From the NCBI GenBank assembly GCA_019116025.1, contig DXCM01000042.1, positions 20,482 through 84,481 on the forward strand: a DNA stretch of 64,000 nt, given 5' to 3'. The notes beneath the pieces were generated by a model. That model saw nothing but the letters and a program-made list of their open reading frames with translations, was not told the DNA's origin and ran no database searches. This stretch comes from Candidatus Companilactobacillus pullicola. Its GTDB lineage: Bacteria > Bacillota > Bacilli > Lactobacillales > Lactobacillaceae. A program made the position numbers and the translations under genes. This document shows positions 43,712 to 52,604 of this stretch, in pieces. Every line of letters begins with the position of its first letter. The first letter of the stretch is position 1.

Positions 43712-44184
43712 AAGTAGATCTTGATTTAGATAAAAATTTATTTGTTCCACATTTAGAATCCAACGATAGCTCTGATGTTATTGAACGGCTTTCTTCACGG
43801 CTTTATGAAAGCGGTTACGTTAAAAAGGAATATATTAATGCAATAAAGAAAAGAGAGCTCGAATATCCCACAGGGTTGCCATCAGCAAGTCCCGCGGTAG
43901 CAATCCCCCATGCAGATTTCAACCTTGTTAATAAGACAACAGTGGCAGTAGCAACATTAAGTAATCCAGTAGATTTTCACGACATGGAGGATATCAAAAA
44001 AACAATTCCTGTTCAAATCGTTATTATGTTGGCTATTGGTGAGCCACATGGTCAAGTTGAAATGTTACAGAGAGTTGTTGGAATTATTCAAGATGAAAAA
44101 TTGAGAAAAGATATTTTAAATGCCAATACTTCAGAAGAATTATTGAATCTAATTGAACCATCATTATTAGGAATTTTAAATTAA
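43708..44184 (+). CDS. PTS EIIA component, galactitol/fructose type
   Basis: This 158-residue phosphotransfer protein has active-site H68 in SPAVAIPHADFNLV. The pattern ELEYPTGLP...AIPHAD is that of GatA-like EIIA. Translation starts at a TTG overlapping the aldolase stop, with AGAGGAG upstream. It receives phosphate from HPr and passes it to the EIIB encoded next. Its substrate specificity follows the EIIC. Confidence 0.92.
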   Translation: MKVDLDLDKNLFVPHLESNDSSDVIERLSSRLYESGYVKKEYINAIKKRELEYPTGLPSASPAVAIPHADFNLVNKTTVAVATLSNPVDFHDMEDIKKTIPVQIVIMLAIGEPHGQVEMLQRVVGIIQDEKLRKDILNANTSEELLNLIEPSLLGILN

Positions 44185-44204
44185 ATATTTGGAGGAATTA
44201 TATT

Positions 44205-44498
44205 ATGTCAGCACGTATTTTAGTAGCATGTGGAAATGGAATCGCAACATCAACAGTTGTTGCTTCAAAGATTAGAAGTTTCATGGAAGATAAAGGATTA
44301 CCTGTAGAAACAACACAGACTAAATTAATGGAAGTCCCAGGCAAAGTTGAAGGATTTGATTTATTGGTCACAACAGGGGAATTTGATGGAAAGACACACG
44401 GAGTACCTTACGTTAAAGGGATGCCAATCTTAACAGGTATTGGTGCAGATAATACATTTAATGAAATTTATGAAATCATCAAGAACAAAGAAGGCTAA
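44205..44498 (+). CDS. PTS EIIB component, galactitol type
   Basis: This 97-residue cytoplasmic domain has phospho-cysteine C9 in LVACGNGIATSTVVASKI, the standard GatB loop. It lies between EIIA and EIIC, with TTTGGAGGAATT as SD. It transfers phosphate to the substrate while EIIC translocates it. Confidence 0.93.
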   Translation: MSARILVACGNGIATSTVVASKIRSFMEDKGLPVETTQTKLMEVPGKVEGFDLLVTTGEFDGKTHGVPYVKGMPILTGIGADNTFNEIYEIIKNKEG

Positions 44499-44528
44499 GT
44501 AACTATTAATTATTAGGGGTGAATAAAC

Positions 44529-45899
44529 ATGCATATAATAATGGATGTCTTTAACTGGTTGATTGCTGCCGGACCGACAGTATTGCTACCAGTGATTATC
44601 ACAATTATTGGTCTTATATTTGGATTAAAAATTACTCGTTCATTTAAATCTGGATTAACGCTTGGTATTGGTTTTGCTGGTATTAAACTGATTTTGGATT
44701 TTATGACAACTAATGTTGGACCTGCTGCCAAAGCGATGGTAGACAGGACTGGTGTACATTTGACCGCATTGGATGTTGGTTGGGGATCAATTGCTGCTGT
44801 TACATGGGCATCTCCAATTATTGCTATTTTGATTTTTGGAATTCTTTTAGTAAATATTGTTCTATTGATTTTAAAAAAGACACATACCCTAGATGTTGAT
44901 ATTTGGAATTATCATCATATGGCTATTGTCGGAGTAATGGTTTATTTCGTTACTAAAAACATTTGGCTAGGTATTGGTTCATCAATTTTAATGGCTTTGA
45001 TTACTTTCAAACTAGCTGACTGGTCCCAGCCAATTGTTGAATCGTTCTTTGGAATTCCAGGGGTATCTTTGCCAACTGTTTCAGCCTTGTCATCATTGGT
45101 TATCGCTTGGCCTTTAAATTGGATTTTGGACAGAATTCCTTTTATGAGAAACAATAAATTCTCTATAAAAGATGCTCAAAAATATTTAGGATTCTTTGGA
45201 GATTCAATGATCATGGGATTAATTATCGGTATGGTCATTGGATGGTTAGCTGGATATGATCTAATGAAAGTTATGCAATTAGGTGTTTCAATGTCAGCTG
45301 TTCTGGTATTGATTCCAAAGATGACTTCATTGTTCATGGAAGGATTAATGCCAATTTCAGATGCTGCACAAAAATGGTCTGAAAAGAGATTCAAAGGTAG
45401 AAAACTATTTATTGGTTTGGATGCTGCCGTTGTCGTTGGTAATCAAGATGTTATTACTACAGCTTTGATTATCATTCCATTAACAATTGCAATGGCTTTA
45501 ATTTTACCCGGAAATTCTGTTCTACCATTTGCTGATTTAGCTGTTGTTCCATTCAGAGTTGCTTTGGTTGTAGCACTTACGAATGGTAATTTAATCAAGA
45601 ATATTATTATTGGACTAGTTGTAACGGCCTCACTTCTATGGTGTGGTACTGCGACTGCTCCAGTATTAACAGCAATTGCTAAATCCGTTGGTATTAAATT
45701 AGGAGCAAATTCACTATACATTAGTTCATTTGCTGCTACATCAATGATTCAAAGCTTCATTGTATACTTTGCATTCACATGGCATCCACTTATTTCTATA
45801 CCAGTATTAATTATTGCTTTCGCCGGAATTTGGTACTTCTTTGACGGTGTAAAACATGTCAATAAGAATATGGAAATGCAAGATGCCGTAACTGACTAA
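44529..45899 (+). CDS. PTS EIIC component, galactitol type
   Basis: This 456-residue membrane permease of the GatC family has about ten hydrophobic helices. Family stretches include GPTVLLPVIITIIGLIFGLK, GLTLGIGFAGIKLILDFM, TTNVGPAAKAMVDRTG, GNQDVITTALIIIPLTIAMALILPGN and NLIKNIIIGLVV. The ATG at 44529 is nine bases after GGGGTG; a second ATG four codons on is possible. Given the downstream dehydratase, the substrate is likely a hexonate such as D-galactonate, but that is context, not sequence. Confidence 0.92.
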   Translation: MHIIMDVFNWLIAAGPTVLLPVIITIIGLIFGLKITRSFKSGLTLGIGFAGIKLILDFMTTNVGPAAKAMVDRTGVHLTALDVGWGSIAAVTWASPIIAILIFGILLVNIVLLILKKTHTLDVDIWNYHHMAIVGVMVYFVTKNIWLGIGSSILMALITFKLADWSQPIVESFFGIPGVSLPTVSALSSLVIAWPLNWILDRIPFMRNNKFSIKDAQKYLGFFGDSMIMGLIIGMVIGWLAGYDLMKVMQLGVSMSAVLVLIPKMTSLFMEGLMPISDAAQKWSEKRFKGRKLFIGLDAAVVVGNQDVITTALIIIPLTIAMALILPGNSVLPFADLAVVPFRVALVVALTNGNLIKNIIIGLVVTASLLWCGTATAPVLTAIAKSVGIKLGANSLYISSFAATSMIQSFIVYFAFTWHPLISIPVLIIAFAGIWYFFDGVKHVNKNMEMQDAVTD

Positions 45900-45920
45900 T
45901 AGATTAAGGGAGTAGATATT

Positions 45921-47066
45921 TTGAAAATTTCTGATATTAAAATTTATAAAGTAAAGCCACGTTGGATTTTTATTAAGATCTTAACTGATGAAGGCATTAC
46001 CGGTTGGGGCGAAATGATTTCAGGAACTAAGACTGAAACAGTAGTGGCCGGTGCCGAAGAAATGGGTAAGAAGATTATCGGACGTAACCCATTTGAGATT
46101 GAACGTATTTGGCAAGAATTGCATCGTTCATTCTTTAGAGGTGGTCCTATTAATGGAACTATCATTTCAGGAATTGAAATGGCTCTATGGGATATTAAAG
46201 GAAAGGCTTTGAATGTTCCAGTTTATGAACTGTTAGGTGGAGCCGCTAGAGACAAGATCAGAGTATATTCATGGATTGGTGGAGACCGTCCTAGTGATGT
46301 AGCTAAACAAGCCAGAGAACGTGTTGATAAGGGATTTACTGCAATTAAAATGAATGCAACTTCAGAATTGCACTATGTTGATTCTTACAAGAAGGTTCAG
46401 GCAGTAGTTGATCGTGTTGCTTCAATTCGCGATGAAGTCGGAGATGATCTTGAAATTGGAATTGACTTCCACGGTCGTGTTCACAGACCAATGGCAAAAG
46501 TTTTGGCAAAGGCTTTGGAACCATATCATCCTATGTTCTTAGAAGAAGTTGTTTTACCAGAAAACTGGGAATCATTTGATGATATTGCTAGAGAAGTTTC
46601 GATTCCGTTAGCTACTGGTGAAAGACTCTACACACGTTGGGCCTTTAAGAATCTATTCAGACAAGGTGCAGTTGATATTGTTCAACCTGATGTAGCTATG
46701 TGTGGAGGTATCTTAGAAACTAGAAAGATTGCCGCTGAAGCGGAATCGTTTGATATGGCTTGTGCACCTCATGCACCATATGGACCAGTTTCATTGGCTG
46801 CAACTTTACAAGTTGATGCATGTACACCAAACGTGTTTATTCAAGAACAAAGTTTAGGCATCCACTATAATCAAGGATTTGATTTATTAGATTTTGTTAA
46901 GAACAAAGAAATCTTCCAATACAAAGATTCATATGTTCAATTACCTAAGAAACCAGGATTGGGTATTGAAATGGACGAAGATATGATTAAGGACGTTGCC
47001 CAACAAGGTTTGGTTTGGAGCAATCCTTCTTGGAAGAACTATGACGGTACAATTGCCGAGTGGTAA
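45921..47066 (+). CDS. D-galactonate dehydratase-like enolase-superfamily enzyme
   Basis: This 381-residue enzyme of the mandelate racemase/enolase superfamily has metal ligands in IGIDFHGRVH, FLEEVVLPE and ATGERLYT, and acid/base residues in KMNAT and in CAPHAPYGPVS. The closest pattern is D-galactonate dehydratase, giving a 2-keto-3-deoxy acid. Translation starts from TTG at 45921 after AAGGGAG. Since import here is by PTS, the true substrate may be the 6-phospho acid, which would feed the aldolase directly. Confidence 0.85.
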   Translation: MKISDIKIYKVKPRWIFIKILTDEGITGWGEMISGTKTETVVAGAEEMGKKIIGRNPFEIERIWQELHRSFFRGGPINGTIISGIEMALWDIKGKALNVPVYELLGGAARDKIRVYSWIGGDRPSDVAKQARERVDKGFTAIKMNATSELHYVDSYKKVQAVVDRVASIRDEVGDDLEIGIDFHGRVHRPMAKVLAKALEPYHPMFLEEVVLPENWESFDDIAREVSIPLATGERLYTRWAFKNLFRQGAVDIVQPDVAMCGGILETRKIAAEAESFDMACAPHAPYGPVSLAATLQVDACTPNVFIQEQSLGIHYNQGFDLLDFVKNKEIFQYKDSYVQLPKKPGLGIEMDEDMIKDVAQQGLVWSNPSWKNYDGTIAEW

Positions 47067-47085
47067 TTAACAGGAGGTAACAATA

Positions 47086-47661
47086 ATGGGAGAATCTATC
47101 ATAATGATAGTTTTAATAGGTGCTTTGTTAGTGTTCGAATTTCAACAACAAGCATCAATTAAAATAAAAGCCAAGTCATCAAATATGAAATACTTAATAG
47201 CAATCGTTGCAGCAATATTAATCGTCGCTTTATTTTGGTCACACTCCATGCAATCAAATATAAAATTAGTTTTAATCGCTGTATTATTTGCTAGTGTCGC
47301 ATTTTACAATCAGGGACTTGGAAATGATAAGGTCGTTACTTATGGTTCACTGTCAAAGGCGTCTGATTATGGTAGGTACGATCAAATTATTGTTGAACCT
47401 GTAAAAGAAGATACCATGGTGACCTTTGCATCCAAAAAAGGTGGTAGTTATTCTTTGATCTTTACGGCTAATGAAGAAGAAATTAGACATTTTATTCGTA
47501 AACGTGCCCCTAAAACTGTCAAAGTGTTAAGTGGCGAAGAATATCAAAGACAACTGGATGTTAAAAATAGGAAACATAGAAGCTTAGAATCTAAACAACT
47601 TGAAATGATTAGGAATAGACCCAATAGAAATAAATTTGTTGCGATCAGAAAAAAGAGCTAA
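47086..47661 (+). CDS. Membrane protein of unknown function, 191 residues
   Basis: Three hydrophobic segments (about 3-18 SIIMIVLIGALLVFEF, 38-53 YLIAIVAAILIVALFW, 62-80 LVLIAVLFASVAFYNQ) precede a soluble domain with GLGNDKVVTYGS, DYGRYDQIIVEP and EEEIRHFIRKRAP, then a basic tail. The layout and motif order match the 155-residue protein at 62768 (GIGSKKIVINGF, DYSQIIHVTLIP, YKDIQKFL), so they are likely paralogues. It lies 20 bases after the dehydratase gene, with an SD AGGAGG, and may be read with the operon. The role is unknown. Confidence 0.75.
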   Translation: MGESIIMIVLIGALLVFEFQQQASIKIKAKSSNMKYLIAIVAAILIVALFWSHSMQSNIKLVLIAVLFASVAFYNQGLGNDKVVTYGSLSKASDYGRYDQIIVEPVKEDTMVTFASKKGGSYSLIFTANEEEIRHFIRKRAPKTVKVLSGEEYQRQLDVKNRKHRSLESKQLEMIRNRPNRNKFVAIRKKS

Positions 47662-47667
47662 GTAAAA

Positions 47668-47712
47668 AAATAAGCTAGAAAAATCCATAACAGATTTTTC
47701 TAGCTTATTTGA
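47668..47712. terminator. Bidirectional terminator
   Basis: AATAAGCTAGAAAAATC pairs with GATTTTTCTAGCTTATT around CATAACA, between convergent genes. Confidence 0.93.
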
Positions 47713-47718
47713 GTTAAT

Positions 47719-48612
47719 TTACTTTTCTGAGTCGTCCCATTCTTCAACAGAATCAACGTAACCATCAGGGTTACCGCTCCAGAAGAAGTCACCATACCAA
47801 AGACTTCTCTTATCGTTATCGAAGCCGTTGATTTCTTTCATATCGGCATCACTTAATTCGAAGTCATAAACATCTGAATTTTGAACAATTCTTTCTTCGT
47901 GAACTGACTTAGGAATAGTAATAATACCATTTTGTAAGTCCCAACGAAGAATAACTTGAGCAACTGATTTGTTATACTTGTCAGCAATCTTCTTCAATCT
48001 AGCATCACCTAAAACAGAGCCACCACCAAGTGGAGACCATGCTTCAAGTAGAATATTGTTCTCGTCACAGAAGTTCTTGATATCAACTTCTTGGCAAAGG
48101 GGATGATATTCCATTTGATTTACGGCTGGTTTGATTGAACCGTTCTTAAGAATGTCCTTTAATCTTTCAATATTGAAGTTAGAAACACCAATAGCACGTG
48201 CTTTACCTTCTTTGTAGATTGTTTCCAATGCACGCCATGTATCCAAGTATGTGCCGTCTACTGGCCAGTGAATCAAGAGAAGATCTACATAGTCTGTTTG
48301 TAATCTCTTTAATTGACCTTCAAAGTTGTCGAGTGTTGATTGATAGCCTTGGTCGCCATTGAAAATCTTTGTTGTTAAAAAGATATCTTCACGTTTGAGA
48401 CCATTATCTGCAAAGCCCTTTTGTAATCCTTCGCCAACACCAGCTTCATTACCATATTGTTTTGCAGTATCAATAGCTTTATAGCCGTGTTTCAAAGCCC
48501 ATTGGACAGATTGGGAAGCACCCGTATTGTTTACTTTCCAAACACCCATACCTAATTGGGGCATTTCAACACCATTATTCAAAGTTACAGTAGAATCCAA
48601 TTTTAAATTCAT
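47719..48612 (-). CDS. Aldo/keto reductase
   Basis: This 297-residue NADPH-dependent reductase has the tetrad residues in GYKAIDTAKQYGNEAGVGEGL (Asp, Tyr), LTTKIF (Lys) and LLIHWPVD (His). It also has the NADPH-binding RWDLQNGIITIPKSVHEERI and the AKR5-type (2,5-diketo-gluconate reductase-like) pattern GVSNFNIERL. It is monocistronic. The substrate is unknown; carbonyl detoxification is typical. Confidence 0.92.
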   Translation of the reverse strand: MNLKLDSTVTLNNGVEMPQLGMGVWKVNNTGASQSVQWALKHGYKAIDTAKQYGNEAGVGEGLQKGFADNGLKREDIFLTTKIFNGDQGYQSTLDNFEGQLKRLQTDYVDLLLIHWPVDGTYLDTWRALETIYKEGKARAIGVSNFNIERLKDILKNGSIKPAVNQMEYHPLCQEVDIKNFCDENNILLEAWSPLGGGSVLGDARLKKIADKYNKSVAQVILRWDLQNGIITIPKSVHEERIVQNSDVYDFELSDADMKEINGFDNDKRSLWYGDFFWSGNPDGYVDSVEEWDDSEK

Positions 48613-48747
48613 ATTCTAACCTCCTATAAGTATAATTTTAACTCAAATATAACTGGGATACTTGGAATATTGCACATCGTTTGGTATAGTTCAATTTGAA
48701 TGCGCTATCATTAATATAGAACGCATTGCCTTTGGGGGAACATATTA

Positions 48748-50637
48748 ATGAGGAATAAATTTACAAATACAGTCGAAAACGAAAATGAAATCAAATCTAA
48801 AATTATTAATTTATCTGCTACACTAAATTTGCCAAAGGGGACAGAAGCCTTTATCAGCGACGTCCATGGTGGCTATGACCGCTTCTCACATATAATGCGA
48901 AGTGGTGCTGGTAATATCAGTAAAAAGGTGTCAGAAGTCTTCTCTGGTAAGTTGATGCCGGTCAATCAAATGAAGTTATCCTGTTTGATTTATTATCCAT
49001 CAGAGGTCCTAAAAGAGACGAAAAATAAGATTACTGATGCGGACGAATTAGAGCAATGGTATATGGACTCTTTCAACAATTTGATTGAAATGTTGCGTTA
49101 TGTGGCTAATAAATATCCTAAAGATCTTGTGCAAAAAGCTATCCAACCGGATTTTTGGAATATTACTGAGAACCTATTAATGATCGACACTAATTTCAAA
49201 GATAAACGTCTCTACTATCAAGGTTTATTGTCGAGTATTGAACGTCTGAATATGGCTGATGATTTTATCATTGCTATCAGTCATGCAATTCAGCGGTTGG
49301 CTATTGAACGAATTCATATTGTCGGAGATATTTACGATCGAGGCTCACATCCCGATTACGTGATTAATTATTTGATCAATCACTGGCAAAATTTTGACAT
49401 TGAATGGGGTAATCACGATATTCTGTGGATGGGAAGCATGGCCGGATCAAAATTGTGCATGCTTAACTTAATTCGGATTTGTGCTCGATATGACAATCTG
49501 AAATTATTGAACGAAGCCTACGATATTGATATGACTTCAATGATCAAGTTGGCTCGTCACAGTTATCGTCCTTTACCAAATTTTGATCCTAAAGTCGATT
49601 TAACCCAAATATCAGAAGAAGATCGTATGACCGATAATTGTGTTCAGCAAGCTGCCGCCATCATGCAATTTAAGCTTGAAGGACAAGCAATCAAACGTCG
49701 TCCAGAATTTGAAATGGATGACAGACTATTATTAGACAAATTGAGTCAAGATAAGAAATCAATTACGATTAATGACAAAGAATATCCGATTGATAATGGC
49801 TGCTTCCAGTTAGTTAATCCTGGAAATCCATATCAAATATCACATCCCGAACAAGTAGTTTTGATCGATTTGATCAATCAGTTTATCCACTCCAGTAAGC
49901 TAAATGAGCACATGTGGTTCATGTACGATAATGGCGCAATGTATGTGAAACATAACGGTAACCTCTTACTCCATGGCTGTGTACCAACGGATGAACAGGG
50001 TAACTTTGTTAAGTGGCAGATCGATGGACGCAAATATTTAGGTAAAGATTTGAGCGATTATTTCCAAATTATTTTACGGGATGCAATGCGCCATCCAACA
50101 ACAGGAGACTGCTTTAATTCCGATGTATTATGGTATCTCTGGTGTGGTAAAGATTCGCCACTATTTGGAAAAGATAAGATGACTACATTCGAACGTTACT
50201 TTATTGACGACGAAGACCTGCAAAAAGAAACCCTGAATCCTTTTTATGAATTACGCAAGAAAGAATGGTTCGCTGACAGAGTTAAAGATGAGTTCGATAT
50301 CGAAGAAGAGGGCCATATAATTATTGGACATACACCAGACGAAAACGAAGAGAATCTTCCCATTATGTCGAAAGGAAAGATAATTCAAGTCAACGGTGGA
50401 CGACCAAAGATGGAACATAACGGTGGATTCACATTATTGTACGATTCTTATGGAATGCAGTTGTTACAGTTGAAACCATTTATTTCCCTATCAACATCAT
50501 TGAAAGATTTAAACGATGTAATTTTGAAACGAAAGATCGTTGAGAATTCAGTTGAACGAAAAGTAGTCATGGATACAGACCGTGGCGATAAGATAAAACA
50601 AAGAATAGCCGATCTGTCCGCAGAGCTAAATGATTAG
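48748..50637 (+). CDS. fbp: Fructose-1,6-bisphosphatase, class III
   Basis: This 629-residue gluconeogenic phosphatase is of the Firmicutes-specific class III, a calcineurin-like metallophosphatase. Metal-site motifs are ISDVHGGYDRF, GDIYDRGSHPD, WGNHDILW and IIGHTPDENEENLP. The length and FQLVNPGNPYQ/LHGCVPTDEQG blocks are diagnostic. The ATG follows TTTGGGGG. A structured repeat begins at the stop codon. Confidence 0.96.
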   Translation: MRNKFTNTVENENEIKSKIINLSATLNLPKGTEAFISDVHGGYDRFSHIMRSGAGNISKKVSEVFSGKLMPVNQMKLSCLIYYPSEVLKETKNKITDADELEQWYMDSFNNLIEMLRYVANKYPKDLVQKAIQPDFWNITENLLMIDTNFKDKRLYYQGLLSSIERLNMADDFIIAISHAIQRLAIERIHIVGDIYDRGSHPDYVINYLINHWQNFDIEWGNHDILWMGSMAGSKLCMLNLIRICARYDNLKLLNEAYDIDMTSMIKLARHSYRPLPNFDPKVDLTQISEEDRMTDNCVQQAAAIMQFKLEGQAIKRRPEFEMDDRLLLDKLSQDKKSITINDKEYPIDNGCFQLVNPGNPYQISHPEQVVLIDLINQFIHSSKLNEHMWFMYDNGAMYVKHNGNLLLHGCVPTDEQGNFVKWQIDGRKYLGKDLSDYFQIILRDAMRHPTTGDCFNSDVLWYLWCGKDSPLFGKDKMTTFERYFIDDEDLQKETLNPFYELRKKEWFADRVKDEFDIEEEGHIIIGHTPDENEENLPIMSKGKIIQVNGGRPKMEHNGGFTLLYDSYGMQLLQLKPFISLSTSLKDLNDVILKRKIVENSVERKVVMDTDRGDKIKQRIADLSAELND

Positions 50638-50907
50638 AGAGCGTAGCAGGGGCGCCCAGCTCCCGAGGATCAAGACTACTATCTCAGTCAGCAGCGAAGC
50701 GCTGGCAGAGATAGTTGACTTGACCGGAAGGAGTTGCCCCTGCGAAGCTCGTTTTAGGTAGAGAGTGGAACAAGCCGCTTAGATTCTGAGCATTTGCAGG
50801 ACTTTGCGAATTGACTGCGGAGCAGGCAGTTCGTGAAGTCAGGCAAAGCACAGGAATCTGGCTTGTGGAACTCGTTTCCACTATAAAGCATAGACCAGTG
50901 GTTATTT
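50638..50907 (+). ncRNA. Structured RNA-like element, two modules (after fbp)
   Basis: First module: GAGC 50639-50642 with GCTC 50747-50750, 3x3 loop GTA/GAA, GCAGGGGC 50646-50653 with GCCCCTGC 50736-50743, AGCTCC with GGAGTT, GG-A-TCAAG with CTTGACC, ACTATCTC with GAGATAGT, and tip CAGCG-AAG-CGCTG. Second module (about 50760-50874): GAGT/ACTC, loop GGA/GGA, ACAAGCC/GGCTTGT, AGATTC/GAATCT, and an inner CGAA/TTCG stem where the greA copy has CAAA/TTTG. Compared with the greA copy, stems change on both sides together. It follows fbp directly and could be its 3' UTR. Confidence 0.6.
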
Positions 50908-50973
50908 AGAGTAGGAACAAGGACATCTATAAAACATAGACCAATGGTTATTCCAAAATAGAACCACAACCCC

Positions 50974-51036
50974 AAAAAAGCCCAATGCAGCAACTATCCC
51001 ACAAAAGGAATAGCAGCCAACATTGAGCTTTTTAAT
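50974..51036 (-). terminator. Long-stem terminator of uracil permease
   Basis: On the minus strand AAAAAGCTCAATG pairs with CATTGGGCTTTTTT, with an inner GCTGCTATTCC/GGGATAGTTGC stem. The T run is on the minus side. Confidence 0.8.
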
Positions 51037-51062
51037 TTACATCAATTACAGAAGAGAACCAA

Positions 51063-52391
51063 TTAAGCGTCCTCTTTTTTCTTCCAATCATCTTGTTTTT
51101 CATCCCAGTTTTCTGAGAGAGCATGTTTAGGAAGAATCAAGTTAAGAACGATACCAACAACTGTGGCAACACCAACTCCAGTGAATTGGAAGGAGCCCAT
51201 TTGAAGATAAGCATTACCAATACCGATAACAAGGATAACAGAAGCAATCATTAAATTACGTTTTTCATTAAAGTCAACTTTGTTATCAACCAAGATTCTC
51301 AAACCACTTGATGAGATAACACCGAAGAGCATGAAACTGATACCACCGATTACAGGTCCGGGGATAGTTTGGATCAGGGCACTTAACTTACCAACAAATC
51401 CGAACAAGACAGCGAAGACAGCGGCACCGATAACAACGTAGACACTGAAAATCTTATTAACAGCCATAACACCAATATTTTCACCGTATGATGTGACAGG
51501 AGGACCACCAAGGAAGGCAGCCACGATTGAAGCTGTACCATCACCAGCTAGAGTTTTGTGCAGGCCAGGATCTTTGAAGAAATCACGATTAGTTAATTCA
51601 TCTAGCACCATGATATGACCCAAATGTTCGGCCATCGTGACAAAGGCAATTGGGGCAAAACTCAGAATTGCACCCCAGTAGATTTGATGAGGCATGTAGT
51701 TAGCAAACATAATATCAAAAGCTGGTAGTTTGAACCAAGGCGTTGTAGCAACCTTAGAAAAATCAACGATACCGCAGAAGACGGAGAGAATGTAGCCTCC
51801 GACGATACCTAGAAGAATAGCAATGTTACTCCAGAAACCGCGAAGATACATGTTGAAAAGCACAGTCAGAAATAGAGTGAACATAGCGATTCCAAAATAC
51901 TTCAAGTCATAATGTGAACCATTCATCATGGCATTGTCAGCGGCACTTCCGGCAACAGACATACCAATAACAACGATAATAGGTCCAACAACGATAGGTG
52001 GTAAAGCTTTATCGATCCAGTCAGAACCGGCAAAACCAACGATAATAGAAACAATCAAGTATACACAACCAACGGCAATGGTACCTTGAGCGACACCTGG
52101 ATAACCGACCGTTTTCATCAGCGAAACCATTGGAACAATGAAAGAAAAACTAGAACTCATATAAGCTGGAATTTTTCTGTGTGTGATCAAAATGTGAAGC
52201 AAAGTTCCGACACCGGAACTGAATAAGGCAATACTTGGATCCAAGCCTACCAATAAAGGCACTAGGACAGTGGCACCAAACATTGAGAATAAGTGCTGTA
52301 ATGATAAGAAAGCCCAACTGCTTAATGGTGGCTTTTCATAGACATCCAAAACGGCGTCTGGATTACGATATTGTTCTTCGTCTTTACTCAA
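51063..52391 (-). CDS. Uracil permease (NCS2 family, UraA/PyrP)
   Basis: This 442-residue proton-uracil symporter has 14 expected helices. UraA-type motifs are LQHLFSMFGATVLVPLLVG, AFVTMAEHLGHIMVLDELTNRDF (substrate-site Glu) and FLGGPPVTSYGENIGVMAVNK. The PyrR-type leader upstream confirms a pyrimidine role. The C-terminal tail is acidic/basic (WDEKQDDWKKKEDA). Confidence 0.94.
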   Translation of the reverse strand: MSKDEEQYRNPDAVLDVYEKPPLSSWAFLSLQHLFSMFGATVLVPLLVGLDPSIALFSSGVGTLLHILITHRKIPAYMSSSFSFIVPMVSLMKTVGYPGVAQGTIAVGCVYLIVSIIVGFAGSDWIDKALPPIVVGPIIVVIGMSVAGSAADNAMMNGSHYDLKYFGIAMFTLFLTVLFNMYLRGFWSNIAILLGIVGGYILSVFCGIVDFSKVATTPWFKLPAFDIMFANYMPHQIYWGAILSFAPIAFVTMAEHLGHIMVLDELTNRDFFKDPGLHKTLAGDGTASIVAAFLGGPPVTSYGENIGVMAVNKIFSVYVVIGAAVFAVLFGFVGKLSALIQTIPGPVIGGISFMLFGVISSSGLRILVDNKVDFNEKRNLMIASVILVIGIGNAYLQMGSFQFTGVGVATVVGIVLNLILPKHALSENWDEKQDDWKKKEDA

Positions 52392-52411
52392 AAAAACATC
52401 CCCTTAATATT

Positions 52412-52500
52412 TTTTTTGCAAAAAAATAGTCCTTTACCCCGTGTATGCGAAATAAAAGACTGAACGTGTTTCCTTATTAGCCTCACGGGACCAAAATTTA
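52412..52500 (-). promoter_or_regulatory. PyrR attenuator leader
   Basis: On the minus strand the PyrR-binding sequence TCCCGTGAGGCTAATAAGG lies at 52491-52473. A terminator AGTCTTTTA...TAAAGGACT plus T7 follows (about 52460-52420), just before the permease SD. UMP-bound PyrR should favour termination. Confidence 0.88.
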
Positions 52501-52604
52501 AAGGATCATTTATTTAATTACACTTAATATAATTGAGTTGCATTGTAAAGTCAATAATGAAATACTAAAAGGAGAATTTAAGCGGTAACAAAGAGGAGAT
52601 TTTT

